Source: Saccharomycopsis fibuligera x Saccharomycopsis cf. fibuligera
Taxonomy: Eukaryota > Ascomycota > Saccharomycetes > Ascoideales > Saccharomycopsidaceae
Direction: 5' to 3'
Assembly (NCBI GenBank): GCA_001936135.1
Contig: CP012809.1
Span: 2,405,501 to 2,469,500, forward strand
DNA length: 64,000 nucleotides
Shown: piece by piece, positions 1 through 11,300 of the stretch
Numbering within the stretch: position 1 is the stretch's first letter
How the letters are laid out: each line of letters starts with the position of its first letter
Position numbers and translations under genes: made by a program
The notes under the pieces: model-generated
The model's input: only the letters and a program-made list of their open reading frames with translations
The model's database searches: none
What the model was told of the DNA's origin: nothing

Positions 1-1677
1 GTCAGTAGTTCTATCACCGCCATTAGCATTGACATTGCTATTGACGCAATGACCCGTAGTAGAAGCAGGATCTATTCCAAGCACCCCGTACCTATTAACT
101 TCATTAGCACCCGTAGCATTGACTTCAACCTCGCCTTCACTAATTTTTCTTTGCTTGTCACCGGTCTGTCTTTCTGCTGCCTTTGCTTCTTGCTCCTCTT
201 CATCACTTTCGTTTCGCTGCCTGAAGTAATCATTCCGCTTGTATTGGGAATAGTAGTGCTGGACATCAACTTCTGCAATCCCAAGCAGTATTGTCCCTGG
301 CTGTTGCGCTTGGCCTTGTGTCTGTAGTTGGATTGGTGGTTGTGAATGAGACAACGTGGTTGCGTTTGAATTTTTGAAAAAAGTAGGTCCCGATGAAGCA
401 ATATTTATATCTATGTCAATATTTGAGGGCAGGTTTGGTGCTTCATCTATTTGTTCTTCTTGTTCCTGTTCTTGAAATCGCCGTTTTTGGCCATTTTCAA
501 GCCTTTTATCGTTAACATGCTGCTGTTGCTGTTGCTGTTGCTGTCGATATTGGAGAAGTTGTTGCTGTTGCTGTTGCTGCTCTAGTTGTTGCACAGAATG
601 GGGACTTTGGCCATTTTCAGCATCTTCAACCTCACCTTCTCCTCCACCTTCGCCCCACCATGCTTGAGGATCATAATTTTGGTAATAGTAATGTGCAGGT
701 AATGGCGGTGGTGGAGGCGGCGGCGGCGGCGGCCAATAATGGAATGGTAGGTGATGATGATGATGATGACGATGAGGCGGGTGATGGTAAAGATGGTGAT
801 ACGAATGACGACCACCGCGCCGACGCCACCAGCATCTAGATCTTCGACGATGTGGTGGAGGTGGAGGTGGAGGTGGGTAGTAATAACTGTAATGATGGTA
901 GAAATGTGGAGGCGGTGGTAGCGGATGTGGGGGAGGCGGTGGTGGGGGAGATGTTGATGTTGATCCTGATGGAGGTAGTTGGACTTGATCAGTAGCGTAA
1001 TATGGATGTTGAGCGTACCAATCCTCGTAACTTTGATTTTGGCCTTGTGTTTGAGTTTGTTCTACCTGGTTTTGTTGAGCTAGTGTTTGAAAGGATTTTT
1101 CAGGAGAAGTTGGATGTTCCTGATTGTTATTGTACTGGTATGGATTCACTTGATGGCTCAGTACATCAATTATAGCACTGGACGAATTCAAGCTTGAGTT
1201 ATTAAGTGGAGTTGCTGATGCTGCTGAATCTTTTGTGACCGTGGGCACTTTTCTTATGCTTGGATTTTTATCATTGCCGATATAGCTGCGATTTTGTCTT
1301 TTATTTTGAGCATTGTTGATATCATCACCAATACCATTATCATCTTCATCTTCGTCTTCACCTTCATCTTCGTCTTCGTCATCAACCTCATCGCTAGAGT
1401 ATTCGGAATAGGATTGGTACTCCTGTCCAGCAGGCAGTTCATTGAATTCCCTTTTCTTCTGCAATGCAAGAAAATGTGTTGGTGACGTCTTAGTGGTGTC
1501 TATTTGCTGCTTTTTGCGCAGACCTTCAATATTTTCATTCAGTCCTTGGCGCTGCATTGTTTTCTTTTTGGATATGATGACAGTATTGACTAAATCAGCA
1601 AGGCTCTGTAACTGTTCGAGGCTCGCTGCCTCTAGCAGGGATCTGGAGATTTGGCCTTCAAGTGGCGGCATAGTCAT
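1..1677 (-). CDS. Unidentified low-complexity protein, C-terminus cut by window edge
   Basis: An open frame runs from ATG at 1677 to the left edge, 559 codons without a stop. I chose 1677 because an in-frame TAG lies upstream with no ATG between; a second ATG follows at 1671. The N-terminus (residues 1-55) looks helical. An acidic Asp/Glu run sits at about 95-114. Several proline tracts and a His/Arg/Trp-rich stretch lie at about 240-330, and two glutamine tracts (CAG/CAA) at about 365-385. After that the sequence is charged, with no recognised domain. Composition suggests a disordered regulatory or RNA/chromatin-associated protein, but that is inference. It is divergent from the WW-domain gene to the right. 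I do not recognise the family. Confidence 0.75.
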   Translation of the reverse strand, partial: MTMPPLEGQISRSLLEAASLEQLQSLADLVNTVIISKKKTMQRQGLNENIEGLRKKQQIDTTKTSPTHFLALQKKREFNELPAGQEYQSYSEYSSDEVDDEDEDEGEDEDEDDNGIGDDINNAQNKRQNRSYIGNDKNPSIRKVPTVTKDSAASATPLNNSSLNSSSAIIDVLSHQVNPYQYNNNQEHPTSPEKSFQTLAQQNQVEQTQTQGQNQSYEDWYAQHPYYATDQVQLPPSGSTSTSPPPPPPPHPLPPPPHFYHHYSYYYPPPPPPPPHRRRSRCWWRRRGGRHSYHHLYHHPPHRHHHHHHLPFHYWPPPPPPPPPPLPAHYYYQNYDPQAWWGEGGGEGEVEDAENGQSPHSVQQLEQQQQQQQLLQYRQQQQQQQQHVNDKRLENGQKRRFQEQEQEEQIDEAPNLPSNIDIDINIASSGPTFFKNSNATTLSHSQPPIQLQTQGQAQQPGTILLGIAEVDVQHYYSQYKRNDYFRQRNESDEEEQEAKAAERQTGDKQRKISEGEVEVNATGANEVNRYGVLGIDPASTTGHCVNSNVNANGGDRTTD

Positions 1678-2394
1678 CTGTGGAAGGATAAAACAGCGGA
1701 AGAGCTGAGAGATTTTAAAGCTTTGTGCTATCCTTGAGGATGTTGCTTGCGGTGATAAAGACTAAAAGATGCTTTTCTTTTTTATGAACAAGCAGAGTAA
1801 GTGAGTAGCAGTGACAGCGCATACAAATCGCACTGCCTGGAGGTCAACCCAGGTTAGGCTGAATAGATTGCACCTACGGTACTGAATTGGATTGGAGACG
1901 ATGGTGGCTTTGGCGAGTCAGCAGGGTACATAACAGCAATTAACAAGGCTTACGCTGTGGTTGTGTTGTGCCAACAAAGAAAACTGAATAAGGTGTATTC
2001 GCAAGTGGCTCTTGTGGAGATATCAGAGTATCGTGTCCACTTCACAAATAGTGGGTATGAGAGAATGTCAGCGGTGGTTCATGGTCCCCAGAGGAATGGC
2101 CATTGATTGATTAAGTGCTCAGCTCTTTGCCTCTCCAATACAAAACGTCTGCCGTTTTCGCACTGCGCAGTACGCACCCGGTAAGCGAGACACTTCTGGT
2201 TGGGAGCACTGGGCACATACACACTTACGTAAGCGAGTTGGTGATAATGATGACTGCTGCTCAGCACAAGATCCTCGAGGACCCAGCGATGAGCACTCGT
2301 TTCAATTCCAATCTTGTTTTTATTTCAGTGTGCTCGAGACACAATCAGTCGAGACCTGCAACACACACACAGAGTAACTGACACACTACTCACA
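1678..2394. other. Divergent intergenic region
   Basis: This separates the unidentified minus-strand gene from the WWM1-like gene and should hold both promoters. No tRNA, repeat or convincing coding frame is seen; the short frames on both strands have no gene-like composition. Confidence 0.5.
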
Positions 2395-3512
2395 ATGGCT
2401 TCGATTCCTGATCCTCCCAAGCTTCCCGAGGGATACATTGCCAAGTGGGACGAAGAGTACCAAAGTATGTCTCATCCTCAAAATGTCAATACCGGTTGCG
2501 TTCCACTTCATTTTAAATATGTGAAAAAAAAAGAGCTGCAGCCTTAAACCACTTTGAATGCTGAAATTCTTAGCATATTTGATATATCTTTTGAGTTAGT
2601 CTAGGCATGAGTACTAATATCTCCTAATATAGCTTACTATTATGTGAATTTGGCCACTGGCGAGTCCTCTTGGACTCCGCCAGCAGGAACTCAGTAAGTG
2701 TTTGTCTTGCCTCTTCGGTACGGCCTATTCTTGGAGTAAAATAGTCCTATCAAGCAGGTCAGCCAGTATAACTCGTTTGAAGAACTCAAACTTTGCCAAT
2801 GACATCAGTACTCCATAATTAGTTCCAACTTACTAACCTCATTCTAACTTTTAGAAGTAACCAATCTCAATCTCAGCAATCTCAGCAATCTCAGCAACAG
2901 TCTCAACAGAATCAGCAAAGTTCTGGCTATAATGACAACAAAATTCAACAGGAGAACTCGTCCGTCTATTCTGGTCAAACTGCAACCAACTATCAACAGC
3001 AGCAGCAACAACCTCCCCAATATCAACAACAGCAATATCAGCAGCAGCAACCACAGCAAGCTGCTGATGCTTCATCATCAAAGACTGATCTCTTTGGCAG
3101 GTTGAAAAGTAACTCCGGTTTAGCTGCGGGTGCTGCAGCGGGCGCTGCTTTACTAGGCAGCTTCTTGCTTAATGGTAGTAGTGGTCATCATCATGGAGGT
3201 GGCCATGGTGGTGGTGGCCATGGTGGCGGTGGCTTTGGTGGTGGAGGACCTGGCTTTGGCGGCGGTGGTGGATCTGGATTCGGAAGTTTATTCGGCGGCG
3301 GCAGCGGTGGTCCCGGTGGTGGTTTTGGTGGTGGTCGTCCGGGAGGTCGTCCCGGTGGTCGTCCTGGTGGTCGTCCTGGTGGGGGAGGTTTTGGTGATTT
3401 TGGCGGTGGTTTTGGCGGTGGCCGTCCTGGTGGTCGTCATGGTGGGGGAGGAGGATTTGGACATGGTGGCCGTCCTGGCGGTGGTGGGCATGGTGGGCCT
3501 CCGGGATGGTAG
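2395..3512 (+). CDS. WWM1: WW-domain protein, Wwm1-like (three exons)
   Basis: Exons are 2395-2464, 2633-2693 and 2855-3512; joined they give 262 residues. Intron 1 starts GTATGT, with TACTAAT at 2612-2618 and AG at 2631-2632. Intron 2 starts GTAAGT, with TACTAAC at 2831-2837 and AG at 2853-2854. The splices reconstitute one WW domain at about residues 11-44, matching S. cerevisiae Wwm1 around DEEYQTYYYV and a Trp-Thr-Pro-Pro. The first signature Trp is Tyr here (LPEGY). A Gln/Ser-rich linker follows, then a small Ala/Gly hydrophobic patch (GLAAGAAAGAALL), also present in Wwm1. The last 110 residues are Gly/Arg/Pro/His repeats. In S. cerevisiae Wwm1 binds the metacaspase Mca1; that function is inferred here from similarity. 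Confidence 0.85.
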
Positions 3513-3977
3513 ACCTTTTTGCCTATTATTCACACCTTATTTTATTTTGTTCCTTTGAACTTTTACTCCCTTTTTTCTGCTAAATGTGCACTTATTAATA
3601 AATAAATAATAATGTAGGCTATTTAATAGCTAGTATATTGTTTTTCTACGTTTTAACGCTTTGTTATTTTTCAAACATGTTCATTTATTTTGTTCGTTCA
3701 TTCGTATGCGCGGTACCTGCAAAAATTCGCTTCTATATTGTAGAAAATTGTCCTAATGCAGAAAAAAAAATAAAAAATAAAAAATTCAGTGCGAGATAAA
3801 AGTACTGGAAATGGAAACTTTAAACTTTTTAAATTGGAAATAAAGAAAAAATATCAAGCTTGAGACCAACTTTTGTTACTTTGCTAATATACATCACGCG
3901 TTTTGTGTGTTAATTTTGTTTATAATCTTGACAATTGCATATTCAAACTGTTTTTTAAGGGCATTGATTAGTTGTCC
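3513..3977. other. Convergent intergenic region
   Basis: This is the shared 3' region of the WWM1-like gene and SAS3. It is A/T-rich with short A and T runs, as expected for two yeast polyadenylation regions. I see no gene in it. Confidence 0.5.
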
Positions 3978-4420
3978 TCAACGCGGTTTTCTTGGTCTTC
4001 CTCTTTTTCTCTTTACTGGAGCCATGGGGGTTGATTCCGCTTCTTGAGAGGTTGTTTTTTGTAATCTTACTTCTTGCGATCCCAGTTTTTGTGGTACTGG
4101 CTCTTGTAATTCTATTTCTTTTGCTGGCAGCAGCCTCATTATCACAGGACCACCATCAGTAACGCCATTGCTTTGTGGTGACGGTGACACCGGAGATTCA
4201 GACGACGGTAGCAGACTTAATTCTGAGGTTTCATTGTCATTGTCAATATCGTAGTCGTTTGTGTTTTCATGCTCATTCTGGTCATTAGGGTCAGAGTTGC
4301 TGAGATCGGCATTTGTTTTTTCATTCACATTCACATCCTTATGTTCGGCTTCATTATCATTAATGTCCAAAGTTTCACTTTCACTAAAATTGCTAAAAGG
4401 CTTTTTATGATTGTCGCCAT

Positions 4421-4483
<63 letters not shown>

Positions 4484-4487
4484 TATA

Positions 4488-4520
<33 letters not shown>

Positions 4521-7500
4521 GTTATTACCATTGCTATCATTGATAAATTCTGTGTCACTACCGTCGCTAAAGTTAGTCTTCCCTCCATCTTTCCTATCCT
4601 TTTCGGCGGAACTGGAAAGCAAATCAGCATAAGGAGTTGGAGAAACACTATAAGAGCCAATATCAGGTACTCCTGATGGCAGTGAGCGTGACCTAATGGC
4701 ACGTCTTTTCGATGGCGATGTCCTCACCATTTCGGTTTTTGTTGTTTTTATTGCTTTTTTTGTGATTGACGTTGTCGCTTGAGGTGTATTTGATTGTCTT
4801 TCATCATAAGCGTTCTTGTTATTGAAAAGGATTTTGTCTGTTCTATTCATGGTATGATGTGTATTGCGGTTTAAATTCCCATTACTGCTTCTCAGGTTCC
4901 TGCTCCTGCTCCGACTGCTGCTTCTACTTCTGTTAGCGGAAATTATACTATTCTTTCTGGGGGACTTTACTACAGCTTTGGATTTCACCTTCGGCAGGTC
5001 AACATGATCTGCTTTATCACTACTTCCGTTATCGTTGTCGACATCTCTATTACCAATCATATTGTTCCTGCTGCCGCGACTTACAAAACCGTCAATTTTG
5101 TTGCCATCGTCTTCTGCATTTATCTTTAACTCGTTTTCCTCATCATCCTCATCCTCATCCTCACCCTCATCCCCATTATCATCCTCATCCTCATCCTCAT
5201 CCTCATCTATCACAATTCTGCGCTTCTTTGTCGTTTGCTTACCATTGGCACTCTTACCACTAATATCGATGATGCCTTTACCACTCAAAGAAGATAAACT
5301 CTTACCAACTTTGCTTCTTGAATATCCATACCCATTCCCTAAACCCGTTTTCGCCGGCTTAGCCCTATGCTGCTTTGGTTTTTTTGATTGTGCTGATTGC
5401 TGTTGATATTGAGGTTCTTGCTGCCATTCACTGGTAGTGTCTGCATTACAAGGCACAAGTCGTCCAATGGGGATTTTCACATCGTTTTCCAATGCCTGCA
5501 CGAGTGCCTCGTTGTCTTCTTCAGTCTCTGCTACTTTATTATTATCACCGCCATTGTTACTGCTAATGCTGCTTTTTTCACTATTACTATCATTTTCATA
5601 CTTTTTGATCAACTTTCTAACATCAATGCGTAAAAGCCGTTCATCATCTTCATCGACAATCATACTCTGCCGTTTCGCTTCAAGCTGCTTTATTAAGCCA
5701 ATACGGCTATTGATTTCTTCCAAAGTCTGACGTTCAAGACTGCGAGAATCTTCAATATCATCTTTCATGAAATTGATCAAGAACGAGATGGCATTCGGGT
5801 CATCGTTGGCCGTTGATGATGATGGTAATGTCGATGATAAGACGGAGCCAGTATCTTTGGGGCTTTTCTGTGACATTGAGAACTCTTGTTTTGGATTGAT
5901 CTTAGTGCTATTAGTATTGGTGCTGGTGTCACCAGTTCGTACAGTAGGAAAATTAGCTCTGGTTTGTTCCTCGCTAGTCATAGTACTAATGTCGGTACGT
6001 TTGGCTGGTATGCCACCAGAAGGTCCATAGATTAGTGGCCGCCAAAGTAAATATTTTTGATTAGCACGAACATAATTCTTCTTTTCGTATCTTTGCACGA
6101 CTGCATTGATTTTGGAAACATTTATTTTAATTGCGTATTTCCCCGTTACTGGATCTTTAGCTAAAGCATCCAAGTTTTCTAGTGCATAAACAACATCTGA
6201 AGGGGTCAAACCGGTGGAGTTAGATAGTTGTTCTATGGTGAGTTTAAGCAAAGGATTTTGGTATTTGTAGTTTTCCAAAATGCTAAAGTCTGCCTTCTTT
6301 TTGGTATCATTGTTTTCTGTGAGTAATTTGTACGTTTTTTCAAAAATCTCGTTTTCTGTAAGAATTTCCTTGATTTTGTAGGCTAAAACCGTCTTCCAGT
6401 AGCTACGATATGAAAGCAAGCCAAAATTGGAAAGTGGTTTTTCCGGTGTGCCCACTTTAAACTCCATTCGTGACAACAAGTAACTAAAGTCAATCAAAAA
6501 ATTGCCATAACCTTTTCTTTGGTAAATTGGCAATGTTAGCAAACACGACAAATTGTAACTCACTGATGATAGTTTCTCTTTAGAAAAATATCCAACAAAA
6601 TGGTACTGGCCATTGTCATCAATTTCTGTTAATATGTAAAACACAAACGGCTGTACATCAAAATACAATGTTTTGGAATTCAAAAACAACTTGGACAACA
6701 AGCACAAGTTTTGGCAGTATAAGATATTTTTGCGGCCGTCAACTTCAAACATCGCAATTTTGTTTTCAGTATCTCGGTAGATCTCGTTACCTGGAGGATG
6801 ATGCAACAGGCATTTCAAACTATGTCTTTGCATTACAAAAGCCGAGGAAGAGTATTTGAGACAGAATTCGCAGATATGTAACACCTTGTGTTTGTTGTAT
6901 TCCTCGGGGTACGGCGCACTGTACCACGTATCTATCTCGTATCCTCTGAAATGAATACATTCTATTTTCTTGATTTTGTGCATGCCAGAGCTGAAATCAT
7001 TGTTGTTGATATTGTCATGGTGGTCCAGCGTTCCATCATTATCGGGCGATCTTTTCACCAATGTGCCATCGCTGTGCTGCCGCCTTACTGATTCTGTACG
7101 TTTGAATGTGTTTTCGAATGTTTTCCGATCGACGTTCGTTGGTTGGGTTTTGAGGGTGTTGGCATCATCAATGTCAAGAGCCCCACGATACGGAAGCTCA
7201 GTGACATCAAAACTGTCGTCATCGGCATAGTCTGCAACTTGTTCAAAGCCATAGTTACTTATTGTTGTTGTTGATGGCATATTACTCTCATTCACGAGAT
7301 TCAAGTCAACTATGGTTTTACTATTGAAAATGGAGTTATCATTGACAAGTTTCTTCAAATTGATTTTTACCATGATGCTGAAACTGCTGCGAGAAACGGA
7401 AACGAGGCCACTTTTGTCACTGGCAGTGCCGCTGGAAAGCCTTCGCTGCTCGCGAAGAGCGCTGAGCTTCTTTTCGCTTTCCATGGCGCCAACCAACAGA

Positions 7501-7844
7501 TCGGTCTGCATCAGAAGTTGTAACTGCTCGCGGTTTCGTAGCTGGCGTGTCCTGGCGTTGGCACTAGGGCTATTGTTTGTGTCACTAGTATCAACTTTGA
7601 TAATCTGCTCTGTGATTACCTCATAGGTCTTGTTATCGGGAATCTTCAAGCTACGCAACAAACTCTGTAGTTTCTTCTGCTTGCGGGAGAGCTCTGTCTG
7701 CTTATCATCAAGTTTCTCTTTGCCGTTGTTCTTGGGCGGTTCGCTATTTCTGACATTGCCACTGCTGTCGTTATAATTGTTGTTGTTATTGTTATTACCG
7801 GTACCTCCGTGGGGGCTTTCGGATCCGCTGCTGGCAGAGACCAT
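3978..7844 (-). CDS. SAS3: MYST-family histone acetyltransferase, Sas3 type
   Basis: 1288 residues from ATG at 7844. Sas3 is the catalytic subunit of NuA3, which acetylates histone H3 (mainly K14) in the nucleus. The MYST domain spans about residues 293-560. It opens with ECIHFRGYEIDTWY and a C2HC zinc finger (HICEFC, then RHSLKC), then NLCLLSK, the acetyl-CoA loop QRKGYGNFL and the TPEKPLS segment around the catalytic glutamate. TLPIYQRKGYG and VDGRKNILYCQ fit Sas3 better than Esa1 or Sas2. It is longer than the yeast protein (831 residues) because of a low-complexity acidic C-terminal half with Asn and Asp homopolymers. The last residues contain KRKRGRPRK, an AT-hook core. The GTG two codons upstream is not taken as a start. 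Confidence 0.93.
4422..4519. repeat. Trinucleotide microsatellite (ATC then ATT) inside SAS3
   Basis: About 20 ATC units (4422-4482) are followed by ATT/ATA units to about 4519. On the SAS3 strand these encode an asparagine run then about 20 consecutive aspartates. Length is likely to vary between strains by slippage; units stay in frame. Confidence 0.95.
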
Positions 7845-8310
7845 GGGCACAGCTGCATTCAGATGAGGGTTTGTGGTAGATTAGCAAGCGAGTGTTATGA
7901 GTATCTGGTATATTCTCTGTTGTGGTCTGCTACTTCTCTGCACCAATCTTCGCTTCTCATCACCATTAGTCAATGTCCTCAGTATTAATGATGATTTTCT
8001 TTCTCACAGACAAAATAATGGGTCACGTGGGCAACCTCCTGATCCACGATCTCCACAGACATTCCGGGCATCGCAGCCTTCTCCGAATCATCAGCGCTGA
8101 AATAACGAGAACGAGGACAAGAATGAGAAATGGAAGTTAACACTTGTATAAAGCTAAGCTGCAAAGAGAAATATTTTTACTGCTGTTTTACCCAATGTTG
8201 GTTTTCCAAGGTTCCTTGCTTATCTATCATACCCTCATACCTTTTTGACCCTTTAGCGCTCTTACCCTATTTGACACAAACTTACCTTCAACGCTTTGAT
8301 AGCTACTATC
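7845..8310. promoter_or_regulatory. Divergent promoter region, SAS3 / Zn2Cys6 gene
   Basis: A TCACGTG motif (Cbf1/bHLH type) lies at 8023-8029. No TATA assignment is made. The only open frames are short and not gene-like. Confidence 0.5.
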
Positions 8311-11300
8311 ATGTCTCCTACCCAACCAAAAGAGCCCAAGAACTCATCCAAAAGTCTAACTGAAAATTACCGCAAGAAGCGCCGTATTGTTCCTGACGAG
8401 AAGCGGAAAAGGGCTCTCTTTAGCTGCGACCGTTGCAAGCAGCGTAAGATCAAGTGCAACCGGATCAAGATTACCGAAGAAGGAGGCCTTGATGTCCATT
8501 ATGACAATACCACCCGCTGTTTGAACTGTGAAAAGGCCAATTCTAAGTGTGTCACCCAGCTTCCACGAAAAAAGCGGCAATACTACCAGCACACAGATCG
8601 CTTTGAGTTCCACTTTCAGGTGCTTATGACTCTTGTCGGCAGCTTGTGCCCTGAACTTGATCCTCTGGACACAGGCCAGTTGATTAGTTATGGCCGATCC
8701 AAAAATATCCACATGCCTGACTATGCTGAGTTTTTGGCAAAAAGCAAAGCTAGTTTTCTTGAAAGGGCTGACGACGCCCCTCTTATCTCTCTGTATGTTT
8801 CAAAAGTTTCGCCAGAGCCCAAGTCAGAAACAGAGACAAATGTTCTGAGTAGTGCTGCTACTCATTCTACCCCAACTTCAGTACCAGCTTCAGCATCTGC
8901 CTTGGCTTCTGCTGATTATGGCGATATGGCATCATATCCTACCGCGAAAAAACTGGTGATGGTGAATTCAAAAGAGTCGGAGGCAAATGGTTCGCCTAAA
9001 AAAACTGTCAAGAGTTCTACTTCGAAAAATGCAGCTCTTCAGCCCAAGTGCAATGACCAGGACGGTAATAAGCTCATAGTGTCGCATCTGCCGCAACACA
9101 GTAGTACTGGCGCTGTTCTCAAATTAAATGATTATGGCGTTGAAAGGTTGGTTTACGACCTCGAAAACAAACCATACTACGTCGGCTACGCTAGTACTGG
9201 GGCCCTTTTTAGCGGTGTGTGTAGCTTGGTTTTGAAAGACTCATTGAAAACAAAGACTACTACTTCTTATAATCAGGTATACACTTATTCTAATGCTGAG
9301 ATTAAAGATTACCAGCAGCGCAAATCATTCGCCTTTCATGAGAGAGCGCCGACCAAAGTTGGCGAAGCGCCATTAGTCACCATGGCTTCCGATCTAATAC
9401 CCCTGTGGGCCAAAGTTCCCGACGTGCATTTGATAAGTAAAGAAGAAGCAGATTTTTATGTGGAGATCTTTTTTAGCAAAATCCATCATTATTATTATAT
9501 CTTTAGTGAGGATACTTTCAGAGAACGCTACAAACAGTTTTGGCTAGAAATTGCTGCGCTTTCCGGAGCAAATGAAAAGTTGAATAACAACACTAACGAG
9601 AATGACCGGTTTGAAAAAATCTCAAAAATCAGAAATACATCCAGTAATTGGATTTTTTGCATTTATTTAGTGTGGATTCTCGGAGCAGAGTTCAAGCCGT
9701 ACCCAAACGGCGAACTCAATGGAGAACTCATTGACAAGTTTGTTGATCTCATTAAGCTTGGGCTTCCAAACATCATCTTGAGGCCAAGCTTGCTAGGAAT
9801 TAGATGTCTTTATCTTTTAGCGGTACATTACAATTCTTGCAGAAACAAAAATTCTGCATGGATGCTCATTGGGATAGCTGGTCGGCAAGCTATTTCCCTT
9901 GGCCTTCATAGGGATACCGGGGTATTGAATCTTCGCTTAAAGCGACCAATTTCGTTAAGAAAGCAGATATGGTGGTCAGTCTATATTTTTGAAGTGACTA
10001 TGGGATCCACTTTTGGCAGACCGTCTATCATTGTTGAGAAAGATATAAACATTGGCTATCCATCAGACATATATGTAAAGCCAGGTGAAGAAGATTTCCT
10101 TTCTTACTACTTAGAAAACATTAAATTGACTAGATACTTAAATGAAATCTTCCAAGTCAGAAGAATGATCTATGACAAAGAAAATGAAACTCCGTTGAGT
10201 TTAAACATTATAACAAAAACCTTAGTTATCAGAAAAAAGCTTTTGGAGTTCAAAGAGAATTTAAAAATGAAAAGAATGGATTCCCAAGCAGCCATTGAGA
10301 ACTTGAAAGTCAATTTCAATAATAAAAAAATTAAGTCAACTTATGACATCAAAAGATACAAGCTAGATTTAAGTCTTAACTATAACTGTTACATGATCAC
10401 TATGAGCTTACCCTTTATCTTATACGTTGTTAATATCCTAGTAGCCAGGCCCGACTACTTATGTCACTTAGACGAACCAATAATTGCCATTCTTACGAGT
10501 GGTATTGAAAGTGCTATTGAGTTGAGCAAGTTGTTATACATATATCATGAGCTAGATATCTTGGAAGGGAACTTGTTTTCAGATATATTTTTTGGCTACA
10601 TTGCCAGTATGGTACTTGTGCTTGTATTTATTATGTTCAAAACTGTCAGCAACATGGACAAAAGTGGTATGGACACCACTAACGTACATCACTTACTTGA
10701 ACAGCTAAAAGTGGATGATGGAAAAAAACTAGTGGATATCAATTTGATTATGCAAACAATTTACCGCACCAGGTTAGTGATGACTAGCTCCAAAATAAGA
10801 CTTGGTACTACTATACAACGGGCTATTGACGTGGTAGAAAGGCTTTTGCACGATATTGGAATTGTCAGCATTTTGGATAAGATGTTTGCTACCAAGCGAG
10901 CCGAAAGCGCCTCTTTTGAGACTTCAAATGATGGTAAAAGTAACAATAATAAAAATAACAAGGATCCTGTTGATCAACATGTTGATGATAGTGTTGCCGT
11001 ATCTGAGCATAAGCATAACTCAAAAAGCGCTGGTCCAAAAGCTAAAGTGAAATCCGTTGCCACTATCGCCACAGGTACACATGGGACCGAACTTCTCGAT
11101 GGCATTGACGTGAACCCTGAATTTGCTTTCCAACGCGCCAAACGAATGGCTTATTCGCGAACCCAATACAATGATATGATTGAAAATAATTATAAGAACT
11201 ACATGAAGCTTCGTGAAATAACTATTCCTGACATTGACAAGCAGAAATTGAAGAGCCTTAATGTCACGGCCTATACTTTTCAAAGTCAGGTGCCAAAACT

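Noticed and set aside
4269-4702. Frames made of poly-Ile or poly-Met opposite SAS3
   Set aside because: They are readings of the ATC/ATT microsatellite in other frames of SAS3.
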